Positions 12,816 to 23,891 of a stretch of DNA of 64,000 bases are shown here, in pieces. The position numbers and the translations under genes were made by a program. The notes beneath the pieces were generated by a model. It saw only the letters and a list, made by a program, of their open reading frames with translations, was not told the DNA's origin and ran no database searches. Source of the stretch: Podospora pseudoanserina (lineage: Eukaryota; Ascomycota; Sordariomycetes; Sordariales; Podosporaceae); NCBI RefSeq assembly GCF_035222485.1, contig NC_085924.1, forward strand, positions 4,588,001 to 4,652,000, given 5' to 3'. Position 1 is the first letter of the stretch. Each line of letters starts with the position of its first letter.

Positions 12816-13143
12816 TGAGAAAACACACAAATACAACTAAGACACTACAAATATACCTGCGTGACAATAGCTCGCTCGCAGGCCGCACTTCACGTAAGAC
12901 AATGAAAAGACACTATGGGCTCGCAGGCTACATAATAAGCATCGGAATAGCCTGATCAGAGGGCTAGAATTGCCTGCACGCATGCAAGGCACAAAATACG
13001 AGGAAACAAAAGTCGATGTCCTGTCTAAAATAGAATGCCCTAAGCAGACCGCTTATATACATAACCCTTTCTAAACTTCCGAATCTTCCGAAAGCCCTAC
13101 ATCCTCACCTTCTGATCAGAAAGTCTTTGGGCCTGTGGCTGCA
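12816..13143. repeat. GC-normal islet, candidate short solo LTR
   Basis: About 330 bp of balanced composition sits abruptly between AT-rich flanks. Read on the minus strand it starts TGCAGCCAC, has a TATATAAGCGG promoter-like box, and ends TCTCA, so it has the TG...CA ends of an LTR. No clear target-site duplication is visible. Being under about 400 bp could explain its escape from RIP. It could equally be an unrelated unique insertion. Confidence 0.35.
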
Positions 13144-13740
13144 CCCCAAACTAATATTAATCCTTATTTAATTAATTTTTAAACTATTATTTACAAAGGT
13201 TTTTCCGTTTTATAAAATATATTTAAATATAATAATTGAAATCCTTTTTCCCTTTTATTTCATATATATAAATGTCTTATTTAACTTTCACTTTCTATTA
13301 TCTTTAAGTTTTTACAGTTATATCTATACTTAAATTTAATTTAATTAACGGTAAAATACAAGTTAAAGAATTTATTAATGTTTTCGGGGGGACCTTTATT
13401 AAATTTAAAATAATTAAATTTTTTTGCTTTATATAAATATATAAATGAGAATTAATAAAGTAAAATATTTAGTATTTATTAAAGAAGTTAAAATTACTTT
13501 ATTTAATTAATAAACTAACCGTTAAAGCTTTTATATTAGTACAAGTAAAAGCGTAATTAAATTTTTTTAACGAAGCATCTATTATATAATAAGGTTTTTT
13601 TAGCTGTAAAAAAATTACAATTCGTTTTTATAAGTAAAGTTCTTTAGTAGAGTACTATTAATATAGTACTTTAGGGTAGAACGTAGAATCCCATACTTAT
13701 TAGATGCTTTTCGCTAGCTTATACTAGCCGCAATGTCTTT
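13144..13740. other. AT-rich relic DNA, no gene seen
   Basis: TpA-rich sequence similar in character to 12431-12815, interrupted in all frames. It may be the other half of the same older RIP-mutated element, but no domain can be recognised. The sequence returns to normal composition near 13740. Confidence 0.5.
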
Positions 13741-14032
13741 CTAGGTATTTTTAACATCCTCTTCGGTATATTTGGCTATTGTGGGTACCTGGAGCAAAAA
13801 AAAGTAAAAAGAAAAGCTTTATTTTTGGTTTCTGTGGGTGGAATATACAGTGTGTGTTGATATCGGGGGGCTTTCGGAGGTCCAGGGTTGTGGAGGGTTT
13901 AATGTGGGTAGATGGCTTGGGTAGTTCAAACCTACCTGGGCCACATCCATATGTGGTCCACTTCCTTGTCATCCAACCTAATAGTTGGAGGCTCCAATGA
14001 TTTCATCATAACCACGATGAGATGTGCAAGGT

Positions 14033-15511
14033 CTAAACAGCCCGGATTACACCGTTCGCTGAACCCTCACCCGTCTCCTGTCGCCGTGGGGAAGCAGGCG
14101 CCTGCTGGGCTGAACTTATGGTCGGCCCAATAACCACAGTACCAGAACCCATCACAGGCCCAAGTACCGCATTTGGGTTCCCCAAGGCCGGCCCCCGAGT
14201 AGCAGCTGTCGTCCCACTATTCATCGAATGCCCATCACTGACACTCGAAAGAGGAGAACCGGGATAAACAGGCAAAGGCGTGTCATCGTGTTCCGGGGCT
14301 CTCGACGGGGGACCTCCAGTTCCAGCACCACCACCACCACCACCACCACCACCACCACCTCCGGCTCCGTTACCTCCCCCCACCGATTCCCATCTCAATA
14401 CTCTCCCCACACTAACCGGCTTTCGAGCCCCCAACCAGCGCTCGGGATACTTGAGCCGAAACCCCCACTGAAGCCACAACTTTATCTTCATCCAAAATGG
14501 CATCCTCTTCCACTTCTCCCTCAGTTGCTCCTGATCATCTGCATTCCTCCCGACTTCATATTTGGTGACAAAGATCATGAGCAGCGTGGCAATCAGCCAC
14601 CAGCACACCGTGCCGCACCGAAGAGCCCAGTGGCCTTGCATCAGGCTCCTGAACCACAGGAAATTCTCGATGAAGCCTAGAACAAAGAGGGTCCCGACGA
14701 TGGCAAGGATGATGGCAGGACCTTCTGGGATTTTGCTGCAGCGTCCGAAGGCCTTGTGGGGACATTTTTGTTTTGCCTCTGCTCCAAATGGGTTGGGGCG
14801 CGGATTCTTTTCGCCTGGGAGAAAGCAGTTCTCAATGTAGCGGTAGTTGATTTGATCGTGTCGGTAGTAATCCGCCGGCGGTCTGCGCGCTGGAGGAAGG
14901 TCCGTCGCTTTCACATGCAGTGTCGTGTATGTGTAGTACGAAGTTTGTTGCACCCAACGATGGGTGCTGCTATCGGTTGTGGCGACAAGTCTGGTGTATG
15001 TGACGACATCTGTTTCGACGCTGGCCATGGAGTGGAGGATCTCGCTGAGCGGCGTCGGAACAGACGCGGAGGTCCTGAGGTTGATTTCGGTGGTGTATTC
15101 GAAGGGGGTCGGGCAGCTGGTTGGCGCGGTGATTGTATAGTCGACAAGCCATTGAGGGCCCTCCCCACGCGAGTCGGGATCTGGGTCCCACCGCCAGGTA
15201 TACAGGTCCGAGGTGGGAACCGCGTCGGCGGGATAATAGTACTCCACAACCTCCAAATCCCAGGAAGTGAGACTCGCTGTTGTGGTTGATATTGGCGTTA
15301 CGTCTGGAAGTGAGGTGGTACGTGCCACTAACCGTGTTACGGTCGTTGTTCCGGTGCATGAGAGACCCGTCACACCAGCTGGGTCGCAGCGAAATGGCTC
15401 AGGTTCTGGGTCATCGACGAATATCTGCGTCGCGGTCCAGAAACTCGCCGCTGTTATCTGACATAGGCCGGCTGATGCCAATAACCGGGCTATTAGGTGT
15501 ATTCGTGCCAT
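14033..15511 (-). CDS. Secretory-pathway membrane protein, two TM helices, Gly-rich tail
   Basis: A single-exon frame of 492 residues. The N-terminus (about 1-22) is a plausible signal peptide. It is followed by a Ser/Thr-rich lumenal or outer segment with scattered Cys and paired WR and YYY aromatics. Hydrophobic helices lie at about 264-287 and 299-317 (the latter CWWLIATLLMIF). A basic, tryptophan-containing juxtamembrane stretch (about 330-375) comes next, then a poly-Gly run at about 378-400 and a Pro/Ser-rich tail. The topology suggests a plasma-membrane or wall-facing protein with a cytosolic tail. I do not recognise the family, and no catalytic motif is visible. The ATG at 15511 is the natural start because it opens the signal peptide. 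Confidence 0.75.
   Translation of the reverse strand: MARIHLIARLLASAGLCQITAASFWTATQIFVDDPEPEPFRCDPAGVTGLSCTGTTTVTRLVARTTSLPDVTPISTTTASLTSWDLEVVEYYYPADAVPTSDLYTWRWDPDPDSRGEGPQWLVDYTITAPTSCPTPFEYTTEINLRTSASVPTPLSEILHSMASVETDVVTYTRLVATTDSSTHRWVQQTSYYTYTTLHVKATDLPPARRPPADYYRHDQINYRYIENCFLPGEKNPRPNPFGAEAKQKCPHKAFGRCSKIPEGPAIILAIVGTLFVLGFIENFLWFRSLMQGHWALRCGTVCWWLIATLLMIFVTKYEVGRNADDQEQLREKWKRMPFWMKIKLWLQWGFRLKYPERWLGARKPVSVGRVLRWESVGGGNGAGGGGGGGGGGGGAGTGGPPSRAPEHDDTPLPVYPGSPLSSVSDGHSMNSGTTAATRGPALGNPNAVLGPVMGSGTVVIGPTISSAQQAPASPRRQETGEGSANGVIRAV
14329..14363 (+). repeat. (CAC)n microsatellite encoding poly-Gly
   Basis: A CAC/CCA triplet run inside the membrane-protein gene encodes a glycine tract on the minus strand. 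It is likely length-polymorphic. Confidence 0.8.
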
Positions 15512-16113
15512 GGTGAAATATTGGTGGTCGAAGCCCTGAGACCTGGAATGAAGGGCTACGACGATTTCAATCGAGGGTGGCCTTCTGGCACATTTAAGAC
15601 CAACACCTCAACCGACAACCCAACCAACGATTGTCAGATCAGTCCTCTTATGGGACCTTGGCAACGCGATTATGGGGACGAGCTCAAGGGCTTGTTCTCG
15701 GCACAAAGCTTGGTAGCATCGCAGGAGAAGCGAAATGAGGCAGCCAATCTGACACTATCACAACATCACTCAATTTCTATGGAGATGAGATAGTACCGCA
15801 ACCAAAGAGAACACATGTCGTTGCCAAGCTAGCCTTGCCAAACCAAGTTAAAATATCGAGGCATTCGGTCGCTCTCTATCCAATGAACAAACTGGAGATG
15901 TGCTGCACGATTCTTGTGTTTCCATAGCGTGGGAGCATGCTGGCACACTGCCAGCACTGCGCCACAGATGAAGTTTGGTTCAACCCTAACCCTCTGTTCG
16001 ACAATTATCCCTGAACCCCTTAAACAATAAAAACAACACCCATGTCTGACCTCGAATATTTGATCTCAGTCTCTTTGATTATGTACCCCATCACGACAGG
16101 ATAGCAATTTTTC
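15512..16113. other. Intergenic, no gene seen
   Basis: About 600 bp of normal composition between the 5' end of the membrane-protein gene and the 3' end of the phytase-like gene. The short frames here do not look coding. It should hold the promoter of the former and the terminator of the latter. Confidence 0.5.
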
Positions 16114-17783
16114 CTATCCGATCAAAGGCCTACTTTTCCTTGGCAGCGTGACCTTGAACACCAAGGCCTGTTGGTCCAGGCTGCACCCACTCGCGTCTTT
16201 GTATGGGATCTTGCCGTTGTTGATAAATCCTGAAACAGTTGTCAGCAGTGTATTATGCATCCCTCTATTGTCAAAAACGCTTACCATTCTGCGTGATAAA
16301 GTCATTATCAGAGATGGCAATCAAGAAGTACTCGTCCTTCTTGCCATCGTCCACCGGAACCAACACCAAGCTCTCCCACTTCTCATTCAAAAGGCTGTTC
16401 ATCGGCAACGCTGGGGGCCCGTTCCTCATCCCAAACTTGTTCAGCCTAGAATTGATGTTGAAGTCGATCCACGGGCAAAGTGTCGCGGGTGTTATCTCTG
16501 GCTTCAACACACCATCTGCTCTCGTCAGGGTCAGGCTATCCTTCGTATCAAAAGTCAAATAACATACCTTCACTCGCTATCGAAGCATTAAACAAATCAT
16601 ACCCCCTCCCCTTCACATCCGTCGCCCTCCCAATATCAACCACGTCCACATGCCTGTACAAACTCGTCGGGCTATCAGTGCAAGCACCAACCCCGCTATC
16701 CCTCGGCAGCACAAGCAGCTGCTCGTCACTGACATACTTGATCTCACTCTGCGCCGCCACCCTCGTCCTCCCTTGCCCATCAGTAAACGTAGGCAAAGGC
16801 ACAACCCACTCCCCGGAGTACTTCACCTTCTTGCCTTTCCCCTTGCTAACATCATACCTCAATAACCGGGTATACCTCCTCGTAGCAGCATTCCCACCCC
16901 CTTCCAGCCTCCCCGCACTCTGCAGCATGACCCAGAGTTGTTTCCCATCTGGACTGGCAGTTAACCCCTCAAAACCCTGGTTGTTTGACCTACCCTGACT
17001 GGGGTTGGTAGGAATGGGTCGTTTGCCGTTGTCGAAAATAGGGGCGTTGTCACTGCTGAAACTGAGGGTGCCATTCCTCAGTGGGAGGAGAGCATCAGGT
17101 GGGGCGATGGCGGATAGGAGTTTTCCGCGGGGGGAGAAGAGGTAGATGTACGGGCCGTACTCGTCGCTTATCCAGAAGGTGCCATCATCATTCAGCACCA
17201 AGCCTTCGGCGTCAATAGCGATGCGTTTTCCTCCTGAACCGGGGCCACCAAATCCATCACCGGGATAGGTCGATGCTGGGAGGGGGGGAAAGCCAGGGAG
17301 GGTGGTGATACTGTCTGGGTCGAGACCAGTGAGGGGTTCACCGCTGGGAGAGGTAAGAAGGATGGTGGCTTTGTATTTGAAGAGGAGGTTTGGTGGGAGG
17401 GGCGGGGATTGAGATGCCGCGGCGGCTGGGGTGAAAGTCACATCAAAGATGTGGACGCGAGGGATGGTGTTTTGGGTGCCTTGGGTGTTCCAGCCTCTGT
17501 CGGGGAGGCCGTAGAGCGTGCCGGTGTAGTAGGTTTGTTTGTTTTTGCCACCGGCAGATCGCTTTTTCCAGTTGGTGATCGCGGCTGAGGAGCCGATGCT
17601 GATTGTGTCGCCGAATTCGTCTCTTGCGTCAGAGGGGATCGAACCGAAACCGGCGAGTTCGTTGTAGGTATAGGATTTTCCCTGGCACGTTGTCGTGGAG
17701 ACGGGAGCAGGAGATGGCTGAGGGTGTGAGAGCACGGTGCTCGTCAACAAGGCAAGGACGCCTAGGCTGCTGAGGAAGACCAT
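16114..17783 (-). CDS. Secreted phytase-like / esterase-like beta-propeller protein
   Basis: I read three exons: 17783-16568, 16518-16285 and 16229-16114, with introns of 49 and 55 nt that have GTATGT and GTAAGC donors. They join to a 521-residue protein. The signal peptide is about 1-19. The body carries hallmarks of the 'esterase-like activity of phytase' domain: LPDRGWNTQG, DAEGL, DGTFWISDEYGPYIY near the middle, and GFEGLTASPDG. Exon 2 adds DGVLKPEITPAT and NEKWESL, and exon 3 ends the domain. Stopping at the first in-frame stop would lose conserved C-terminal blocks, which is why the splicing is preferred. Family members are extracellular; the substrate is not defined by sequence. Coding-strand composition flips from C-rich to G-rich near 17000. 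Confidence 0.85.
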
Positions 17784-18167
17784 GACTCTGGTGGAGGTGC
17801 GCAGCTGTTTGTGACGGTGAGGAAGCTTGCACTCCTCCGCGAGCGCATATTCAACTTATGGCCTCGGCCAGGGCACGTGGGCATCTTTCAGCTCATGCAA
17901 GCTAAGGAATAGAATGATGGAGGAATGGTGTGACTGTAACACTGGAGTCTGTCACTTACCCACGTGCTCAATGGCATTGAGATATAGCAGTGAGCTGAGG
18001 AAAGTGGTGGGGGAGATCGTCAGGAACATGTGGGTGTTTTCGCCTCCGTGATTGGACGGTGGCGACAAACCGATAACGCCAAGCCATGTGACATTTGTTG
18101 ACACCATACATAGCTGCATGTAAACCAATGTAGATGAAAATGTTCCAACCTCCTTTCCTGATTTCTG
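17784..18167. other. Promoter of the phytase-like gene, no gene seen
   Basis: Between the ATG of the phytase-like gene and the 3' end of the AAA remnant. It contains two CACGTG-type palindromes (near 17875 and 17961) that are common fungal bHLH or bZIP-like sites. No coding signal. Confidence 0.4.
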
Positions 18168-20112
18168 TTAGTTGCTCATGTCCCTTCCCAAGTCATGATT
18201 TCCTGCCCTCGCTCTAGCGTTGTAAGCCCTTCCCTCCTCATCAAGGCCATGGAGATCATGAAGATACTCTTTGAACTCCCTTGTTATTTGGCAAACTTGC
18301 TCAAAGTCCTTCTGATCCAAAGTTGGGCCATCATGCTCCTTCTTGTCAGTCTTTTGCAGGAATCGGAATTCTGCCAGAGCGACGGCAGTTTGGAATGCTG
18401 CGCACCAAAAGCTTTGTCAGTACATCGCCACGTGGACTTGATTAACTGGTCTTACCATTGTGAATTTCCCGGCCGTTCCATTCCAGCCTCTTTACGATCT
18501 CATCATCCAGATGTATCATTTGGCTCGCCCAGTGATGATGAAGCCTTGACGCTCGTCGGTGAGTTTGTCAAAGAACTGTGTCCAAATCTGGCGGTGATTG
18601 TCTTTACTGAGCTGATCGTACTTGATGATGATGTGAATCCTGGAAATGAAGGCGTCGTCGAATGCCCGACGCGGTTTGTAGTCAAGAACAGGATTCCTCG
18701 GTAATATTCTATAGAACGAAGAAACACTGTACATTCAGGGTCAGTACTACTGGTGTACTCAGATGAGGATGCCAACGCAGAATCTCACCAAATACAAGGC
18801 TGTTGCGCCGAAGGTCACTAACAACGCGCCGTTCCAGGTAGATATCAGCCTCGTCAATCAACATGACAGCCCCCCATTTTTCGGCCAGTCTGAACCACTT
18901 GGAGAGCTGCTGTTCCATCTTGACGTCGTCTGTGCCAATGTCTCCACAGGTGAGAGATAGTAGAGGACAGTACGTATACTCCGCGATACATTCGGCGGTC
19001 TGATGAGGGGCAGAACTGTTAATCGTGCACGGTTAAGGATAAATGTATGCCGACCTACATATGTCTTCCCAACACCGGGACCGCCATGTAGCAAGAAGAT
19101 ATGACCCTCTCCCTTGTTTTCAATAAAGTCGGCGCGCCACGATGTAGATAAGCCTGGTGTTGGGCTCATGTTGGTGTACTTCTGAACCAACGCCTTGATC
19201 ATATCTTTGCGTGGCACAGGCATGACTAACGTGTCAATAGCCCTCGGATTGAGTTTAGGCTCCAAGCAATAGGCTACATTAAGGACGCTCTGAATGGTAA
19301 ACAACAAAGTAGTAAGCCTTGTAGCTATCAGAGAGTCCTCTATGTGTAGGCAGGGAGTTAAGGGATCTTAGCACCTACCCCAAATTCTGGACTTCAAGAA
19401 TATTCCATAGAGAAGATAGTCACACAATAGGTATCGATGATTGGAATCATGCGCCCCGGACTCCAGTGTAAGATTCTCCACCATTGTTGGATCCAGAAAA
19501 TCGCAGAATGCGTACCGAAAGTTAGCTGGGGGATGGGGCCGTCTGCCATAACTGCGATCGGGGTTAGTCAGGCATATTCATTTTGAGTAAATGTGTTTAT
19601 CCTGCACCCAGTCTAAGGGTTTGTAACACCACTCTTCACACCCGCACATCGCCAAATTCCGTCCGATATCATTGACGTTGCAGATTTCCGGTAGTAGTAG
19701 GCTGCAGAATTGACGTACACTCGACCGCTAAGCTGATAGTTGCAGTCAGATACGTGTCAGAAAGCCATACTCCCGGGTACATGAGTGAAGCCAAAATACC
19801 ATCAATGGTGCTTTGGAGGAGATGGACATACCGAACCCGCTTTTCTGGCTTTGCGTATATTGGGCTTGTGACTAGCAGCATCCTGAGAGTCCATACTTTC
19901 CTCACTTGCCTTCCTCCTAACAACGTGTCTGTTTTGGAGAACAAGTGCCGCCCGGTCAGACGTGTCGCATTGATAGAAGGCCGGCTGACCACGTAAGAGT
20001 TTGAACAATTGCCTCCCCTGTGCTTCCAATCTCGCTTTAGTCTCGCCACCGTCTTTCTTGTCGAAAAGTTCCGTTGGGAAAACCTTCAGTGATGTGATTT
20101 CACGTTCTCAGT
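18168..20112 (-). pseudogene. AAA+ ATPase remnant, 5'-truncated and frameshifted
   Basis: Minus-strand blocks occur in family order. EITSLKVFP opens the upstream domain near 20100. LNPRAIDTLVMP leads to Walker A (GGPGVGKTY, about 19075). Walker B is AVMLIDEADIYLE near 18860. The sensor region reads FLTTNRVG near 18670, and the C-terminal lid contains NGREIHN and a Lys-rich tail ending at TAA 18168. This order matches the large fungal AAA ATPases with an N-terminal DUF7025-type domain. Good introns remain, for example 18398-18455. The reading frame breaks at 18664-18670 (one G missing between RVG and AFDDAF) and again near 18540. No N-terminal 200-300 residues are found upstream of 20112. It is probably a dead gene. 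Confidence 0.65.
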
Positions 20113-20500
20113 CAGCGTCCGCGCATCAGGCAAGGATTATTACATACGCAGTAGGATTAGGAGCGGTAAACACTACCCCTCAAAGCCATTATACGATACG
20201 GTATCATCAACGCACTCAATACAACAGGCGTGATTCACTTGTTAGCAGCTAGAGCTACATCAACGTTGGTCTTCGACATTTGGGGTTGAATTTGACCTTT
20301 ATGAGCCTCCGCTGTTGGTAGTGCTGACAGGAAACAACCGATTCCGAAGAAGTAAAATTACACGAGAACGGGGCTAGAAAAAGTCAAATACAAAGTTGCG
20401 ACTCGCTTAGGGGATCGTCACTGATGGAATACTGATCATATACTTCAACCTTCCCAAAAAGGTATCATTCCCAAAGGCAGCTTGAAACCCTGAGCATTGT
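20113..20500. other. No gene seen; expected N-terminus of the AAA gene is absent
   Basis: No frame on either strand resembles the missing upstream part of the ATPase. A possible GTATGT donor lies near 20145 on the minus strand, but no coding exon precedes it. Confidence 0.4.
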
Positions 20501-20618
20501 GAACGCAAGTATAAAGCACATTGCCTCACCAACTTTTGTCTGGCTTCATCACTCTCTCCATCGACATCCTCCACAACGCTGTCTCCTCAGCCTTCAACAA
20601 AAAGCCTCCCTCGCCAAA

Positions 20619-21008
20619 ATGGTCAGCGCCAAGTACCTCCTCCTCGCACCTACCAGCTGCCTCACCTTTACCGCCAACGGCAGCGTCTGGTGGTATACTT
20701 GCGGGTTAGTGTCATCTTATTCTATGACCTCACTAAGAATGCCTCTGCTAACAGTGTTTTTAGCAACTGCAAGTGTCCCCACACTGGCTCTTACGAGGGT
20801 TTCAGTGGTACCAGCCCCTGCATCAGGGTCGACAGCTCCATTAGCTCGATCAGCCTCACCCGCGTCGGCACCAAGTCGATCACTTGCAGCATCTTCTCTG
20901 ATAACAAACTGCCAAGACCAGAGGCAGAGCGTGGGCTCCAGTGGGACGTACTCTTGCACGGCGTTCAACCAGAACTCGGGGAGCATGAGGTGCTACTGCA
21001 ATGTCTAA
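20619..21008 (+). pseudogene. Small cysteine-rich secreted protein, frameshifted
   Basis: The start at 20619 opens a signal-peptide-like segment (MVSAKYLLLAP...). Exon 1 ends at 20704 and a 59-nt intron (GTTAGT...TTTAG) ends at 20763. Exon 2 reads NCKCPHTGSYEG, then SPCIRVDSS and SITCSIFSDN. A plausible C-terminus (SCTAFNQNSG, MRCYCNV, stop at 21008) lies in a different frame. One extra A near 20905-20912 (ATAACAAACTG) would explain the break. A TATAAA box lies at 20513. A weak alternative intron could restore the frame but would delete two cysteines. About 110 residues, Cys-rich, effector-like in form; family not recognised. Confidence 0.5.
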
Positions 21009-21255
21009 GCGCTCGAAGGTGGGGTTGGAAGGTCAACTGAGAGGGCATAGATTCATGACACGATGTATCTGTGGGATGGTAGATTCGTGAGACAATTGTT
21101 GGTTGGTGAGAGACTGGGTCATCTTGTCCATTAGTTGACTCCTTGTGGCGATGCTTTATGGGCAAACATTGAGGTTCAGCAGTCATCGGACAAAAGCATC
21201 GTATACTGGTATCGATATTGCTCTTCCTCTACTAACTCTGGACTCTCCAAGACCT

Positions 21256-23380
21256 TCAGAAACTTCGCCTATCTTGCAGATCCCAATTGTTGTGATCGGT
21301 TCCCATGCCAACCCCCCTAGTTACTCGTCTTAACCCATGAACCGAGTGATCCTTCGGGGCCACTGGCAACTCCCAATGGTCGTGGTCGACGCTGACTTCG
21401 ACTCTTTGCACCGACATCCGCGCACTGTCCCTCACTGTGTTTTTTGCTAGTCCTGATGGTTCCCAGTAACCACAAAGCCTATCAAATTCCGGTTTGTAAA
21501 TTGGAATCTCCGTGATTGAAGATTCGCTGGAATGTTTTAGAGGCAGTGGCCACTGGGCGGTCTTGTCCTTTTCTTTCTTGGCTTTCTTGTGATGATGGAT
21601 CATCCAAATCACCAGAGAGACTATGATAGCCAGAGCAAGCATTCCCCCGGCTTTGGCTCCTGCGATAGCCCCGACTGGAGTTTAAGTCGTTGAGAAATCT
21701 TGTCGTGAGTCCGCTTGCTCTGTGCCATTGGGAATGTCTGTTAGCTTGCTAGGCGCGCTCCCTGGAGGTTCAGCGTCCGTATCTGTCGCAAACAGGGCCC
21801 TCGCCTGCTCGGAAGACCAGAAAACCTTGTCCATACCTCTACACGTAGGACAGCATTAGCCTCTTCTCGCGATGGAACCAGTATTGCCTTTTGGAGGTGA
21901 CATGTAACTTGAAACTAACCCGTTCTGATACCACTCGTCCAGAGTTTTAGCCCGAACATAATTCTTGGCTTTGCCGTCATAGTTATCGTTCCAGGTTTGG
22001 GCAGTCATGTCAAAGACTAGTAAGCCTTGTGGAGCTGCATCCACCGACTTGATTTTATCAGTGACGCCGCCGATACTGAGCACCTGATTTCCCATAGAGA
22101 CACGCGCACTGGATAATTGAACTGTCAGTGCGGATTCATGGTGAATATTATTGTAAAGACCGACTGGAAGAATCGCGGCCCTGCCGGAGGAGTTGGAACC
22201 AGGATCCACACGAAGCCTGGCAGGCTGAGAATGTAGGCATCATCGTAGTAGCTCTGCTGCGCTTCGTTCCGTCGTCCAAATATAAAGCTGTTAAACCATC
22301 AACGACTGTGTTACCAAAGTATTCTGGTTATTTGGCAGAATTTAAACTTACACATCATAACCCACCCTTGCTACAGTGAAGCCGGTGACGCAAAAGTGAG
22401 CCCGGGGATAAGGCAGTATATCTCCTGTGGCAATTTGCCAATATCTTTCTCCTGTTTCCGGGTCGAAGAATAACAAGTTCCGAAAATCAAAGCCAGGCGA
22501 GTCTTCGAGGCTGCATTGTGGGTCGACATAAGATCTGTGGCCCCCCAAGACCAGTATCAACCCTTGGTGGCTTTTCGTGCCAGTGTTAGCCGGGATGAAG
22601 TGAGCCCTCGCCCCAATGAGTGTCTCTAATGGGCTTCTGTTGGAGCCCGCATCGTTGGCTGTGCCATTGCTGATCTCCTTAGTTCGCATGTCAAATGAGA
22701 CCATGCCTGGGATGGCCTGAATGTCTGTGAACCCAGGTATGTCCACCCCCAAACGGAACCTCCAATTAAAAAGCCTTTGTCGTCCGTGTTAGCATAAGCT
22801 CCCCTCTCTAATGATAACAAAATTTTAAAGGCCTCCGGATTTGCAAAATCCTGGAAAGGTGACCAGCTCCCTCCCCCTCTGCCATCTGCGCTGAACTTCC
22901 ACATCTCGGACTCGGTCACAGATCTTCCCAATGAGAAAACACCACCCCAAGAGTAGAATCCGCCCGTTCCTTCCTTGTCTGTCCATATCATCGACGCGTT
23001 TCTAGGAGCGTTGGGCTTCCCTATCGTCCGGATAGAGACGTCGCTTGTAGTCCAAGAGGTGGAGATGTCAATGGACAGTGTTGAGTTCACTAGGGTTGAA
23101 TATTGAGATTAGACTGGTACTCCCGTCACCTGCTGGGCGAACAGTTGAGGCACATGGGGAGCTTACCTTGGTAAACTGGAGCCTCGTCTATTGTCCCGTT
23201 CTCGAACTGATTGATCTCACCCCCGTCGATGTAGACGTAATCACCAATCACTGTGGCGGCGACGTTCCATCTCCTGACGAAATCTTCAACTCGAGGTACA
23301 TCAAGTCGTACTCCTTGGACTGCCGCTGCGATGGCTATCAAAACGAACCCAAATAAAGAAGCCAAACGAGCGGGAAACAT
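21256..23380 (-). pseudogene. Kelch-repeat membrane protein, broken
   Basis: The start at 23380 (MFPARLASLFG) gives a clean signal peptide. Exon 1 ends at ...VYQ and an intron with GTAAGC follows. Kelch-type blades appear downstream: GGFYSWGGVFS, KGFLIGGSV, GLILVLGGHRSY, VFIFGRRN and VLSIGGV. A TM helix (GGMLALAIIVSLVIWMI) and a basic cytosolic tail ending in WELPVAP follow. Three lesions are visible. A missing G in the run at 22746-22750 separates GGSV from the next block. A frame change lies near 22130-22190. An in-frame TAA at 21682-21684 sits just before the TM helix, where CAA (Gln) would keep the frame open. Intact homologues are usually 600-700 residues. Function of the family is unclear. 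Confidence 0.65.
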
Positions 23381-23842
23381 GTTATCAAACGGCAAAAATG
23401 AAAGAACAAGCAACAGGAGACCGCAAGTAGATGCAAATGAAGGTAAGACAACAAAGTGTGGTGGGTTTCAATTTTCTCATAATAATAGAGGGGTCTAGCC
23501 CACCTCAAAAGGGTCAGAAGTTCGAGATAGGGCCAAAGTGAACTGCCGCCTAGCCATGGGGGCACTTTGAAGAATTGACCGTCCGGGTTGGGTCTGCCTA
23601 GGCCGGCCATTCCAGTTTGCGTCTCATTAATATGGCCAATCATGGCGTGGACCACATCGACGTAACATCAATCGGTGGCTGTATCAATGAACGTCGGAAA
23701 TATAATTTATGTCGCTGGTGTTGCATCTTGCGGTTTACAGTGCTCGGGTTTGGAACCAATCAACCCTTTCTTCGCCCCTTATTTTCCATTCAGACCCATC
23801 AAACCTAGGCCTCCAGGGAGGTTGAATGCCCAATGAACCAGG
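23381..23842. other. Upstream region of the kelch gene, no gene seen
   Basis: Normal-composition DNA between the kelch start codon and the transposon. A frame overlapping the kelch 5' end is out of phase and does not look coding. Confidence 0.4.
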
Positions 23843-23891
23843 TAACGTACATTATAAGCGAGTGAGCCATATAAGCGAGTGAGCCACTTTT
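23843..23891 (+). repeat. Left TIR with TA target duplication
   Basis: TA (23843-23844) is followed by ACGTACATTATAAGCGAG and a second copy of the ATAAGCGAGTGAGCCA 16-mer. It is the reverse complement of the right end, with one mismatch in the first 46 bases. Confidence 0.9.

Noticed and set aside
14228-14680. 150-codon plus-strand frame rich in Thr and Pro
   Set aside because: It is the reverse of the poly-Gly tail of the membrane-protein gene, whose signal peptide and helices lie on the minus strand.
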